A DNA stretch of 64,000 nt, taken from assembly GCF_030124145.1 (NCBI RefSeq), contig NZ_JASKMS010000012.1, positions 159,885 through 223,884 on the forward strand. The letters run 5' to 3'. Each line of letters opens with the position of its first letter. Within the stretch, counting starts at the first letter, position 1. Under the pieces are notes generated by a model. That model searched no databases. It saw only the letters and a program-made list of their open reading frames with translations, and was not told where the DNA came from. The position numbers and the translations under genes were made by a program. This document shows positions 17,082 to 26,029 of the stretch, piece after piece. The stretch is from Streptomyces sp. 378. GTDB taxonomy: Bacteria > Actinomycetota > Actinomycetes > Streptomycetales > Streptomycetaceae.

Positions 17082-18098
17082 GTGAGGGTCGGAATCGTCG
17101 GAGCCACCGGACAGGTGGGCACGGTCATGCGCAGGATCCTCACGGAGCGGAACTTCCCGGTCACCGAGCTGCGCCTGTTCGCCTCGGCCCGCTCGGCGGG
17201 CTCGGAGCTGGACGGCGTGACGGTGGAGGACGCGTCGACCGCCGACTACACCGGCCTGGACATCGTGCTGTTCTCCGCGGGCGGTGCCACCTCCAAGGCA
17301 CTGGCCGAAAAGGTCGCCTCCCAGGGCGCCGTGGTGATCGACAACTCCTCCGCGTGGCGCAAGCACCCGGAGGTCCCCCTGGTCGTCTCCGAGGTGAACC
17401 CGCACGCGATCGCGGACCGCCCCAAGGGCATCATCGCCAACCCGAACTGCACGACGATGGCCGCGATGCCGGTCCTGCGTCCGCTGCACGACGAGGCGGG
17501 CCTTGAGGCCCTGGTCGTCGCCACCTACCAGGCGGTCTCGGGCTCCGGCCTCGCGGGCGTGGCCGAGCTGCACGGCCAGACGCAGAAGGTCGTCGCCGAG
17601 GCGGACAAGCTGACGCACGACGGCGCGGCGGTCGACTTCCCCGAGCCGGGCGTCTACAAGCGCCCCATCGCCTTCAACGTGCTGCCGCTCGCGGGCAACA
17701 TCGTCGACGACGGCCTGAACGAGACCGACGAGGAGCAGAAGCTCCGCAACGAGTCCCGCAAGATCCTGGAGATCCCCGAGCTGAAGGTCTCCGGCACCTG
17801 CGTGCGCGTCCCGGTCTTCTCCGGCCACTCCCTCCAGGTCAACGCCCGCTTCGCCCGCCCGATCTCCCCGGAGCGCGCGACGGAACTCCTGGCGGATGCC
17901 CCGGGCGTCGTCGTCACGGACATCCCCACTCCCCTCCAGGCCGCCGGCAAGGACCCGTCCTACGTCGGCCGCATCCGCCGCGACGAGACGGTGGACAACG
18001 GCCTGGCCCTCTTCGTCTCCAACGACAACCTCCGCAAGGGCGCGGCCCTGAACGCGATCCAGATCGCGGAGCTGGTGGCGGCGGAGCTGAAGGGCTAA
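17082..18098 (+). CDS. asd: Aspartate-semialdehyde dehydrogenase
   Basis: 338 residues, GTG start directly behind GGAGAGGGAG. Converts aspartyl-phosphate to aspartate semialdehyde with NADPH in the aspartate pathway to lysine/diaminopimelate, threonine, methionine and isoleucine. Seen: nucleotide-binding GATGQVGTVM at residues 8-17, the catalytic Cys123 in NPNCTT, substrate-binding residues in the QAVSGSG loop, and the catalytic His249 in FSGHS. Length and motifs are typical. It stands alone, without the aspartokinase gene (lysC/ask) often next to asd. Its TAA overlaps the stop of the convergent DUF1203 gene. Confidence 0.96.
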   Translation: MRVGIVGATGQVGTVMRRILTERNFPVTELRLFASARSAGSELDGVTVEDASTADYTGLDIVLFSAGGATSKALAEKVASQGAVVIDNSSAWRKHPEVPLVVSEVNPHAIADRPKGIIANPNCTTMAAMPVLRPLHDEAGLEALVVATYQAVSGSGLAGVAELHGQTQKVVAEADKLTHDGAAVDFPEPGVYKRPIAFNVLPLAGNIVDDGLNETDEEQKLRNESRKILEIPELKVSGTCVRVPVFSGHSLQVNARFARPISPERATELLADAPGVVVTDIPTPLQAAGKDPSYVGRIRRDETVDNGLALFVSNDNLRKGAALNAIQIAELVAAELKG

Positions 18099-18601
18099 CC
18101 CCTCTCCCCCGCGCAGTCCCCGCGCACCTCGTAGAGGAAGCAGCCGTACTCGACGGCCCGGATGTGGACCAGTGCCACGGCCGGGTCGTCGAACGCTTCC
18201 CGGAGGGCCTGCCGGAACGCGCCGGGTTCCCGGACCAGCCGTCCGCCCAGGATGTGGCCCTCGGCCGAGTAGCGGCGGACCGTGCGGTGGGTGCCGGTGA
18301 AGGGGAGGGCCCCACCGGCCGGGCCCGCGCACTCCTCGGCGTGGACGAAGACCGGGCCCTGTTCGTCGTAGGCGCCCGGAGCGGCGCCGGTTTCGGCGGC
18401 CCAGCGGCGCAGGGGGGCGTATGAGACCAGCGCGACGCGTTCACCCGGCTCGCTGTGGCGCAGACAGCAGCGGAGGGGGGCGCCGCCCTCGGTGTCGGTG
18501 AAGGGGGTCGCGGGACGGCCCGCGTCATCCGTCGTGCGCAGCTCCTTCAAGGCCCGCGGGTCGATGGGGCGCGCAGTGTACGTGGTCGTCATCATGCTCA
18601 T
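18095..18601 (-). CDS. DUF1203-domain protein
   Basis: 168 residues, ATG 18601 (three Met codons are clustered, so the start could be 18601, 18595 or 18592). The pattern CCLRHSEPGERVALVSYAPL near residue 45, FVHAEEC near 85 and LVHIRAVEYGCFLYEVRGDC at the end are characteristic of DUF1203, a small Cys/His-containing domain of unknown biochemical function. Cytosolic. The 3' end overlaps the asd stop by four bases; the genes are convergent and not functionally linked by this. Confidence 0.85.
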   Translation of the reverse strand: MSMMTTTYTARPIDPRALKELRTTDDAGRPATPFTDTEGGAPLRCCLRHSEPGERVALVSYAPLRRWAAETGAAPGAYDEQGPVFVHAEECAGPAGGALPFTGTHRTVRRYSAEGHILGGRLVREPGAFRQALREAFDDPAVALVHIRAVEYGCFLYEVRGDCAGERG

Positions 18602-18763
18602 CAGGCTCGCGCGCGCGAGGCCTTCCTACCGGCGGAATCCGGACGTCACGTTCGCCCGGCCCCGCCGCCCGAGGGGTATCCCTAGGAGACGCCCGGGTCG
18701 TCGCCTGACGTCGAGTCGCCGTGGAAAGATGGCGCAACCCACCCATAACGAGGAGATGACCGC

Positions 18764-21343
18764 GTGCCTGGCACAAACCTGACCCGCGAAGAGGCGCAGC
18801 AGCGGGCGCAGCTGCTCGCCGTTGACTCGTACGAGATCGAACTCGATCTCTCCGGCGCGCAGGAGGGCGGCACCTACCGGTCCGTGACCACGGTGCGCTT
18901 CGACGTGACGGCCGAGAACGGCGCGGAGTCGTTCATCGACCTGGTGGCGCCGGCGGTGCACGAGGTGACCCTGAACGGGGACTCCCTCGACCCGGCCGAG
19001 GTCTTCGCGGACTCCCGGATCGCGCTGCCCGGGCTGCTCCACGGGCGCAACATCCTCCGGGTCGTCGCCGACTGCGCCTACACCAACACCGGTGAGGGTC
19101 TGCACCGGTTCGTGGACCCGGTCGACGACCAGGCCTACCTCTACACCCAGTTCGAGGTCCCGGACGCCCGCCGGGTGTTCGCCAGCTTCGAGCAGCCGGA
19201 CCTGAAGGCGACTTTCCGGTTCACCGTGAAGGCGCCCGAGGGCTGGACCGTCATCTCCAACTCGCCGACGCCCGAACCCCAGGACAACGTCTGGGCGTTC
19301 GAGCCGACCCCGCGCATCTCGACGTACATCACGGCGCTGATCGTCGGCCCGTACCACTCGGTGCACAGCGTGTACGAGAAGGACGGCCAGTCCGTCCCGC
19401 TCGGCATCTACTGCCGACCCTCCCTCGCCGAGTACCTCGACTCGGACGCCATCTTCGAGGTGACCCGGCAGGGCTTCGAGTGGTTCCAGGAGAAGTTCGA
19501 CTACGCGTACCCGTTCGAGAAGTACGACCAGCTGTTCGTACCGGAGTTCAACGCGGGCGCGATGGAGAACGCGGGCGCGGTGACCATCCGCGACCAGTAC
19601 GTGTTCCGGTCGAAGGTGACGGACGCGGCGTACGAGGTGCGCGCCGAGACCATCCTGCACGAGCTGGCCCACATGTGGTTCGGCGACCTCGTGACCATGG
19701 AGTGGTGGAACGACCTGTGGCTGAACGAGTCGTTCGCCACGTACACCTCCATCGCCTGCCAGGCGCACGCGCCCGGGTCGCGCTGGCCGCACGCGTGGAC
19801 CACCTTCGCCAACTCCATGAAGACCTGGGCGTACCGGCAGGACCAGCTGCCGTCCACCCACCCGATCATGGCCGAGATCCGGGACCTGGACGACGTCCTG
19901 GTCAACTTCGACGGCATCACGTACGCCAAGGGCGCCAGCGTCCTGAAGCAGCTCGTCGCCTACGTCGGCATGGACGAGTTCTTCCGGGGCGTGCAGGCGT
20001 ACTTCAAGCGCCACGCCTACGGCAACACCCGGCTGTCGGACCTGCTGGGCGCGCTGGAGGAGACCTCCGGCCGTGACCTGAAGACCTGGTCGGAGAAGTG
20101 GCTCCAGGCGGCCGGCATCAACGTCCTGCGCCCGGAGATCGAGACGGACGCCGACGGGGTCGTCACCTCCTTCGCCATCCGCCAGGAGGCCCCGGCGCTG
20201 CCCGCCGGAGCCAAGGGCGAGCCGACGCTGCGCCCGCACCGGATCGCCGTCGGCCTGTACGAACTGGACGAGAGCAGCGGCAAGCTGGTCCGCGCGGAGC
20301 GCGTCGAGCTGGACGTGGACGGCGAGTCGACGCCCGTGCCGCAGCTCGTCGGCAAGCGCCGCCCGGCCGTGATCCTGCTCAACGACGACGACCTGTCGTA
20401 CGCGAAGGTCCGCCTGGACGAGCAGTCCCTGGCCTTCGTCACGGAGCACCTCGGCGACTTCGAGTCCTCCCTGCCGCGGGCCCTGTGCTGGGCGTCGGCC
20501 TGGGACATGACGCGGGACGCCGAGCTCGCGGCCCGCGACTACCTGTCGCTGGTGCTGTCCGGCATCGGCAAGGAGTCGGACATCGGTGTGGTGCAGTCGC
20601 TGCACCGCCAGGTGAAGCTGGCGATCGACCTGTACGCCGACCCGGCCGCCCGCGAGGCACTGCTGGCTCGCTGGACCGACGCGACGCTGGCCCACCTCAG
20701 GGCGGCGGCACCGGGCAGCGACCACCAGCTGGCGTGGGCGCGCGCCTTCGCGGCGACGGCCCGCACGCCCGAGCAACTGGATGTGCTGGACGCGCTGCTG
20801 GACGGCTCGCAGACCGTCGAGGGCCTGGTCGTCGACACGGAGCTGCGCTGGGCGTTCGTGCAGCGCCTCGCGGCGGTCGGCCGGTTCGACGAGGCGGAGA
20901 TCGCGGGCGAGTACGAGCGGGACCGTACGGCCGCCGGTGAGCGCCACGCGGCCACGGCCCGGGCGGCCCGCCCGACACCGGAGGCCAAGGCGGAGGCGTG
21001 GGCGTCGGTCATCGACTCCGACAAGCTGCCGAACGCCGTGCAGGAGGCGGTCATCGGCGGCTTCGTCCAGACCGACCAGCGCGAGGTGCTCGCCCCGTAC
21101 GCGGACCGGTACTTCGAGGTGGTCAAGGACATCTGGGAGTCCCGCTCCCACGAGATGGCCCAGCAGATCGCCGTCGGCCTCTACCCGGCGGTCCAGGTGT
21201 CCCGGGAGACCCTGGACAAGACGGACGCCTGGCTGGCGTCCGCCGAGCCGAACGCGGCGCTGCGCCGTCTGGTCTCGGAGTCCCGCGCGGGCGTCGAGCG
21301 CGCCCTGCGGGCCCAGCGGGCGGACGCGGCGGCCGGGGAGTAG
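18764..21343 (+). CDS. pepN: M1-family aminopeptidase N (second paralogue)
   Basis: 859 residues from GTG 18764 with GAGGAG upstream. Contains the exopeptidase motif GAMENAG, zinc site HELAH and downstream Glu in LNESFAT, then an ERAP1-like helical C-terminus. It is collinear with the copy at 2014 over its whole length and both are intact, with conserved blocks such as FEQPDLKA and YFKRHAYGNTRLSDLL. Cytosolic, no signal peptide. This is the more typical Streptomyces PepN by neighbourhood. A hairpin at 21417-21444 probably terminates transcription. Confidence 0.95.
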   Translation: MPGTNLTREEAQQRAQLLAVDSYEIELDLSGAQEGGTYRSVTTVRFDVTAENGAESFIDLVAPAVHEVTLNGDSLDPAEVFADSRIALPGLLHGRNILRVVADCAYTNTGEGLHRFVDPVDDQAYLYTQFEVPDARRVFASFEQPDLKATFRFTVKAPEGWTVISNSPTPEPQDNVWAFEPTPRISTYITALIVGPYHSVHSVYEKDGQSVPLGIYCRPSLAEYLDSDAIFEVTRQGFEWFQEKFDYAYPFEKYDQLFVPEFNAGAMENAGAVTIRDQYVFRSKVTDAAYEVRAETILHELAHMWFGDLVTMEWWNDLWLNESFATYTSIACQAHAPGSRWPHAWTTFANSMKTWAYRQDQLPSTHPIMAEIRDLDDVLVNFDGITYAKGASVLKQLVAYVGMDEFFRGVQAYFKRHAYGNTRLSDLLGALEETSGRDLKTWSEKWLQAAGINVLRPEIETDADGVVTSFAIRQEAPALPAGAKGEPTLRPHRIAVGLYELDESSGKLVRAERVELDVDGESTPVPQLVGKRRPAVILLNDDDLSYAKVRLDEQSLAFVTEHLGDFESSLPRALCWASAWDMTRDAELAARDYLSLVLSGIGKESDIGVVQSLHRQVKLAIDLYADPAAREALLARWTDATLAHLRAAAPGSDHQLAWARAFAATARTPEQLDVLDALLDGSQTVEGLVVDTELRWAFVQRLAAVGRFDEAEIAGEYERDRTAAGERHAATARAARPTPEAKAEAWASVIDSDKLPNAVQEAVIGGFVQTDQREVLAPYADRYFEVVKDIWESRSHEMAQQIAVGLYPAVQVSRETLDKTDAWLASAEPNAALRRLVSESRAGVERALRAQRADAAAGE

Positions 21344-21416
21344 CCCCGGCGGCTCGACACCCGACGGAAGGGGTGTCAGGCAGAAGGGGAGTCCGCGGAA
21401 GAGGCGCCCGACAGAA

Positions 21417-21444
21417 GGGGCGTCCGGCGTGGGCCGGGCGCCCC
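21417..21444 (+). terminator. Hairpin between pepN and the convergent EamA gene
   Basis: 12-bp stem (21417-21428 with 21433-21444, one G-T pair) and a GTGG loop. It lies between two convergent genes and may act in both directions. Confidence 0.6.
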
Positions 21445-21485
21445 CTCGCCTGCCCTCCGCGCCCCTCGGACGGGCGGGGCCGCTG

Positions 21486-22421
21486 CTATCGCCGCAGGGC
21501 TCCGCCCCGCACGTCCCCCGGCTCCGTGCGGGCTTTCCCCCTACTGACGCCGATGGTGTACGACGGCCGGGTGACGAACTGCCCGGCCACCGTCGCCCCG
21601 AACGCCAGCCCCATGCCGACCACTTGCACGGGCGTCAGCGCCTGCCCGAGCGCCGCCCAGCCGACGACGGCCGCGGTGAGCGGGGAGAGCGGCACGAGGA
21701 AGGAGACCTGGGTGGCGGTCATACGGCCGATGCCCCGGAACCACAGCCAGTACGCGACCGCCGTGTTCGCCACGGCCAGGTAGAGGTAACCGCCGACCGC
21801 CGGGCCGTCGAGCGCCGGTGGGGCGCCCTCGACCAGGAAGGCGAGCGGCGCGATGAGCAGGCCTCCCGCGGTCAGCTGCCAGCCGGCGAGGGCCAGCGGG
21901 CCGACGCCCTCGGGGCGCCCCCACCGCTGGGTGAGCACGGTGCCGGCCGACATCGAGGCCGTCGAGGCGACGGCCGCCAGCAGACCGAGCGCGTCCAGCG
22001 CCCCGGCCGCCCGCAGGACGACGAGGCTGACGCCGAACGCGGCCACGGCCCCGGTCAGCAGCGTGCGCGCCGAGGGCCGCTGCCCGAGCAGCAGCACGGA
22101 GAGGCCGGCCACGAACAGCGGACCGGCCGAGCCGACGACCGCCGCCAGACCGCCGGGCAGCCGGTACGCGGAGAGGAACAGCAGCGGGAAGAAGGCGCCG
22201 ATGTTCAGCGCGCCGAGCACCGCCGCCTTCCACCACCAGGCACCGCGCGGCAGCACCCGGGCGAGGGCGAGCAGCAGCAGGCCGGCGGGCAGGGATCGCA
22301 CCAGGGCGGTGAACAGGGGGCGGTCGGGCGGGAGGAACTCGGTGGTGACGGCGTAGGTCGTGCCCCAGGAGACGGGGGCGAGGGCGGTGAGGGTGATGAG
22401 AGCGGCGCGGGAGGTGGCCAT
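21486..22421 (-). CDS. EamA-family (DMT) transporter
   Basis: About 311 residues; ATG 22421 (MATSRAALITL) is preferred over GTG 22430 because AAGGG is then 8 nt upstream. Ten hydrophobic segments can be counted, in two EamA repeats of five, including LITLTALAPVSWGTTYAVTT at the start and VSFLVPLSPLTAAVVGWAAL near residue 260. Family members export amino acids, metabolites or drugs. It is divergently transcribed from a MarR-family gene and a 26-bp near-palindrome lies between them, so repression by that MarR protein and induction by a transported compound is the natural model. Confidence 0.9.
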   Translation of the reverse strand: MATSRAALITLTALAPVSWGTTYAVTTEFLPPDRPLFTALVRSLPAGLLLLALARVLPRGAWWWKAAVLGALNIGAFFPLLFLSAYRLPGGLAAVVGSAGPLFVAGLSVLLLGQRPSARTLLTGAVAAFGVSLVVLRAAGALDALGLLAAVASTASMSAGTVLTQRWGRPEGVGPLALAGWQLTAGGLLIAPLAFLVEGAPPALDGPAVGGYLYLAVANTAVAYWLWFRGIGRMTATQVSFLVPLSPLTAAVVGWAALGQALTPVQVVGMGLAFGATVAGQFVTRPSYTIGVSRGKARTEPGDVRGGALRR

Positions 22422-22449
22422 GACGGGCACCCTTCAAGTAGGTCGATAG

Positions 22450-22475
22450 AAAGTAGCTTAGCGCTAAGCAACTTT
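22450..22475. promoter_or_regulatory. Palindromic operator between EamA and marR genes
   Basis: A 26-bp inverted repeat with one mismatched pair; the core GCTTAGCGCTAAGC (22456-22469) is a perfect 14-bp palindrome. A further AAGCTACTT (22481-22489) repeats one arm. The position in the divergent promoter region and the dyad size match MarR-family operators. Confidence 0.75.
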
Positions 22476-22526
22476 CAGTCAAGCTACTTCCTGGCGAGTG
22501 ACCGACTGGCGACCGATAGGCGGGGC

Positions 22527-23057
22527 ATGGCCGATACTCGGGGCATGAGCGAACGCCCCGAGCAGCGCAAGGACCCCGTCGACGCGATCATCGGGCAGTG
22601 GGCGACCGTCCGGCCCGACCTGGACACCGCCGCGATGGAGGTCTTCGGCCGGATCAACCGCCTCTCGCACGCGATCGGCGAGCGGGTGGGGAAGGTGTAC
22701 GCGACGTTCGGGATCTCCCGCGGGGAGTTCGACGTGCTGGCGACCCTGCGCCGCTCCGGCGAGCCCTACACGCTCTCACCCCGGCAGCTCTCCGCGACGC
22801 TGATGCTCACCACCGGCGGCATGACGGGGCGGCTGGACAAACTGGAGCGGGCGGGGCTGCTGCGCCGCTCCCCCGACCCGCACGACCGGCGCGGGCTGCA
22901 CGTCACCCTCACCGACGAGGGCCTCGCACTGGTCGACGAGGCGGTCGGGGCGGGACTGTCGGTCCAGACGGAGGCGCTGTCCGCCCTGGGCGCGCGGCGG
23001 GCCGGGCAACTGGCCGATCTGCTGCGGGACCTCCTGGCGGGGACGGACAGGCCCTGA
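22527..23057 (+). CDS. MarR-family transcriptional regulator
   Basis: 176 residues from ATG 22527; an internal ATG at 22545 is an equal candidate. The winged helix-turn-helix is clear: FDVLATLRRSG, then LSPRQLSATLMLTTGGMTGR and the wing DPHDRRGLHVTLTDEG (residues ~65-135), flanked by dimerisation helices. MarR proteins are usually ligand-released repressors of a neighbouring gene. The divergent EamA transporter and the palindrome at 22450-22475 support local control. A 19-bp hairpin follows. Confidence 0.92.
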   Translation: MADTRGMSERPEQRKDPVDAIIGQWATVRPDLDTAAMEVFGRINRLSHAIGERVGKVYATFGISRGEFDVLATLRRSGEPYTLSPRQLSATLMLTTGGMTGRLDKLERAGLLRRSPDPHDRRGLHVTLTDEGLALVDEAVGAGLSVQTEALSALGARRAGQLADLLRDLLAGTDRP

Positions 23058-23059
23058 CA

Positions 23060-23102
23060 CGCCGAGGGCGCCGCCGCGGTCATCGCGGCGGCGCCCTCGG
23101 CG
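23060..23102 (+). terminator. Terminator after marR
   Basis: Perfect 19-bp stem (23060-23078 with 23084-23102) and a 5-nt GTCAT loop, starting 3 bp after the stop codon and also facing the convergent gene that ends at 23114. Confidence 0.9.
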
Positions 23103-23113
23103 CGGAACGCTGA

Positions 23114-23401
23114 TCAGGCCTTGACTTCGCTCGTCGCGTCGGCCTTCGTGGTGATGTTGGAGCTGGTCGGGTCCTTCTTCTTGTGCGACTTGTCGCCGAT
23201 CACCACCAGACCGTGGATGACCAGGTAGAGCACGAGGGGGGCCACGACGAAGAGGCCCAGCGTCTCGATGACGCTCAGGCCCGGGCCGGGGTCGTCACCG
23301 TCGTCGCGGGTGAGCGCGCTCGCGGGGGACGACATGAGCAGCATCATCAGCGTCGTACCGGCTGCCAGGGCGCCGGCGCGCAGGGCGTTCTTCTTGTCCA
23401 C
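23114..23401 (-). CDS. Small secreted or membrane protein of unknown function
   Basis: 95 residues from the GTG at 23401 (VDKKNALRAGALAAGTTLMM); the start is a judgement because the ribosome binding site is weak and the frame is open further upstream. A signal-peptide-like segment ends at PASALTRDDGDD, and a second hydrophobic helix (TLGLFVVAPLVLYLVIHGLV) is followed by a Lys-rich tail (KSHKKKDP). It looks like a type-I-oriented small membrane protein of the sort conserved across Streptomyces. No function can be assigned. Confidence 0.75.
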   Translation of the reverse strand: MDKKNALRAGALAAGTTLMMLLMSSPASALTRDDGDDPGPGLSVIETLGLFVVAPLVLYLVIHGLVVIGDKSHKKKDPTSSNITTKADATSEVKA

Positions 23402-23464
23402 GGTGTCAAAGTATCCAACGCCGACCGGGGACGCGCGCCCGGGGTGCCGTAAGACGCCCATGTC

Positions 23465-25549
23465 TCATGATCCGCGCTCCCTGAGCACCTCCATCAGCGC
23501 GTGCAGCCGCGGTGAGGCCGCCAGGTCCTCCAGCGTCACCGGCCGCCCCTGCGCGTCAGCGATGGGCAGACGCCAGTTCGGGTACTGGTCCCACGTCCCG
23601 GGGAGGTTCTGCGGGCGCCGGTCGCCCACGCCGTCCGGAAGCCAGACACCGACCATGCGGGCCGGGGTGCGCAGCAGGAAGCGGTGGACGGCCTGGATCT
23701 CGGCCTCCTCCGAGGAGGTGTCGCTGCCGCCGCCCGTGCCGTGCAGCAGGCCGAGCCGGGAGAGCAGGGTCAGCCACTCCCCCGCGTCGGCGGCGGCCTC
23801 GGCGCGCTCCTCCTCCAGCGGGCGGGTCAGCAGGCCCAGGCTGTCGCGGAGCTCGACGTGCTCGCCGGTGAGGCGGGCCGCCGTGGAGGGCAGGTCGTGG
23901 GTGGTGGCCGTGGCCAGGCAGTCGGCGCGCCAGCTGTCGGGAGGCAGGGGACGGCCGTCGCCCTCCCAGTCACGCTCGAACCACAGCACGGACGTGCCGA
24001 GCACCCCGCGTTCGCGCAGCGCCTCGCGCACGCCGGGCTCGACGGTGCCGAGGTCCTCGCCGATCACCGGCGCCCCGGCCCGGGAGGCCTCCAGGACCAG
24101 CACGGCGAGCATGGCCTCGGCGTCGTAGCGGACGTAGGTGCCCTCGGTGGGCGGGTGGCCCTGCGGGACCCACCAGAGGCGGAACAGGCCCATGACGTGG
24201 TCGATGCGCAGCGCCCCGGCGTAGCGGAACAGGGCACGCAGCAGCTCGCGGAAGGGGGCGTAACCGGACTCGGCCAGGCGGTCGGGGCGCCAGGGCGGCA
24301 GGCCCCAGTCCTGGCCGCGGGCGTTGAAGGCGTCCGGTGGGGCGCCCACCGACATGCCGGCGGCGAAGTACTCCTGCTGCGCCCAGGCGTCGGCCCCGCC
24401 GGGGTGGACACCCACCGCGAGGTCGTGCACGATCCCGACGGGCATCCCGGCCTCGCGCCCGGCGCGCTGCGCGGCGGTCAGCTGGGTGTCGGTGAGCCAG
24501 GCGAGCCGGGACCAGAAGTCGACCCGGTCCATGAGGCCGTTGCGCGCCCGGACGGTCTCGGCCGACCGCGGATCGCGCAGGCCGGTCGGCCAGCGGTGCC
24601 AGTCGGAGCCGTGCACCTCGGCGAGCGCGCACCAGGTGGCGTGGTCCTCCAGGGCCTGGCCCTGCTCGGCGAGGAAGTCGCAGTAGGCGGCGCGCCGGCC
24701 GGGACCGAGGGGGACCTCGCCGAGCAGTTCCAGCGCCTCCCGCTTGAGCTCCCACACGGCGTCCCGGTCGATCAACGCGCCCTGGTGCAGCACCGCTTCG
24801 CGCAGCCGTCCGGCTCGCTCCAGGAGGCTGCGCAGGCGTTCGGGGTCCTCGACGTACGCCGCCTCGGGGATGTCCTCGACGCGCAGGTGCACGGGATCGG
24901 GGAAGCGGCGCGAGGACGGGCGGTACGGGGAGGGGTCGGTGGGGGCGCCGGGAACGGCCGCGTGCAGCGGGTTGACCTGGACGAACCCGGCGCCGAGCGA
25001 TCGCCCGGCCCAGCCGGCCAGCTCGGCGAGGTCACCGAGGTCGCCCATGCCCCAGGAGCGGCGGGACAGCAGGGAGTAGAGCTGGACGAGAAGTCCGTGG
25101 GTGCGCCCGGCGGGGCTGGGCAGGCGGGGCGGGGCGACGATCAGGTGGGCGGCGGCGGTGCGGCCGTCGGGGGTGGTGGCGGTCAGCCGGTGGACGCCGG
25201 GCGGGAGACCGTCGGCCGAGGCGCGGGTCTCGCCCTGCTCGGTGTCGATCCGCAGCCGGGTTCCCTCGGGCAGCGCGGCCAGGGCGGCCGGGGGGCTGCC
25301 GCTCCAGCCGACCACGGTCGGCGGCAGCAGCCGTTCACCCGCGTCCCGCTCGCGGGCCGCGAGCGCGGCGCTCACGGCGCCGGGCGTGCTCGCGTCCACG
25401 CCGAGGGCGGCCAGGGTCAGGGTGAGAGCCGTGGCCGAGGCCGCGACCACGCGGTCCGAGGACGGACTGTAGGACGTGGCCACGCCGTGCAGGACGGCGA
25501 GGCGGGACAGATCCTCGGAGGGCGGGTCGGCCGGCCGGGGTGCGGTCAT
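23465..25549 (-). CDS. malQ: 4-alpha-glucanotransferase (amylomaltase, GH77)
   Basis: 694 residues. Transfers alpha-1,4-glucan segments between maltodextrins in the cytosol, part of maltodextrin and glycogen turnover. The GH77 catalytic motifs are present: nucleophile Asp in LRIDHVMGLFRLWW (~445), acid/base Glu in VIGEDLGT (~495), transition-state Asp in TTHDLPS (~550), plus RSWGMGDLGDL near 165. The N-terminal beta domain is typical of the actinobacterial form. The ATG follows the stop codon of the small repeat-peptide gene upstream without any gap, so the two are translationally coupled. Confidence 0.95.
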   Translation of the reverse strand: MTAPRPADPPSEDLSRLAVLHGVATSYSPSSDRVVAASATALTLTLAALGVDASTPGAVSAALAARERDAGERLLPPTVVGWSGSPPAALAALPEGTRLRIDTEQGETRASADGLPPGVHRLTATTPDGRTAAAHLIVAPPRLPSPAGRTHGLLVQLYSLLSRRSWGMGDLGDLAELAGWAGRSLGAGFVQVNPLHAAVPGAPTDPSPYRPSSRRFPDPVHLRVEDIPEAAYVEDPERLRSLLERAGRLREAVLHQGALIDRDAVWELKREALELLGEVPLGPGRRAAYCDFLAEQGQALEDHATWCALAEVHGSDWHRWPTGLRDPRSAETVRARNGLMDRVDFWSRLAWLTDTQLTAAQRAGREAGMPVGIVHDLAVGVHPGGADAWAQQEYFAAGMSVGAPPDAFNARGQDWGLPPWRPDRLAESGYAPFRELLRALFRYAGALRIDHVMGLFRLWWVPQGHPPTEGTYVRYDAEAMLAVLVLEASRAGAPVIGEDLGTVEPGVREALRERGVLGTSVLWFERDWEGDGRPLPPDSWRADCLATATTHDLPSTAARLTGEHVELRDSLGLLTRPLEEERAEAAADAGEWLTLLSRLGLLHGTGGGSDTSSEEAEIQAVHRFLLRTPARMVGVWLPDGVGDRRPQNLPGTWDQYPNWRLPIADAQGRPVTLEDLAASPRLHALMEVLRERGS

Positions 25550-25807
25550 CTACATCCTCGAGTAGTCCGGGACGAAGGCCGGGGGCTCGCTGGTCAGGGG
25601 GGCGGCTTCGGCGAGCGGCGGCTCACTGGTGAGGGGCTCGGCGTCGGGCAGCGGGGGCTCGCTGGTCAGCGGCAGTTCGGTGTGGGTGCTCTCGGAGCTG
25701 AAGACGCAGTAGCGGGGATCGGCGTAGTGGGGGTCGTCGAGGTCGGCGGACGGGTCCGCCACGGGTTTGGACGGGGCCGGGAGCGGAAGGAAAGTCATCG
25801 CAGCCAC
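25550..25807 (-). CDS. Small proline-rich repeat protein upstream of malQ
   Basis: 85 residues from GTG 25807, which has a perfect AAGGAGG five bases upstream. The N-terminal half is unremarkable (MTFLPLPAPSKPVADPSAD, then DDPHYADPRYCVF). The C-terminal half consists of three 12-residue tandem repeats, each starting PLTSEPP, before a short FVPDYSRM tail. No signal peptide, membrane helix or known domain. Its TAG is followed directly by the malQ ATG, implying co-translation. It could be a small regulator or disordered adaptor, or a precursor peptide with repeated cores, although no modification enzyme is nearby. Function unknown. Confidence 0.7.
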   Translation of the reverse strand: MAAMTFLPLPAPSKPVADPSADLDDPHYADPRYCVFSSESTHTELPLTSEPPLPDAEPLTSEPPLAEAAPLTSEPPAFVPDYSRM

Positions 25808-26029
25808 GGGGGCCTCCTTGGCATGTAAGGCTTTCGACGGGTCATCGCAGCCCTACCCAGTCGGCGCGCAGGCAGACGCCCCAGAGCGAACATCGTGCTT
25901 CGGCTCACATTCCGCTCCCCTCCACCCCCTCCAGATTCCGGCATTCGCGCCACAACGGCCACTCTCGTTGACACCTTCTCCGGACGGTGATGGGCTCGTT
26001 CTCCCGGTCGAACACATCTGGAGGGGCCT

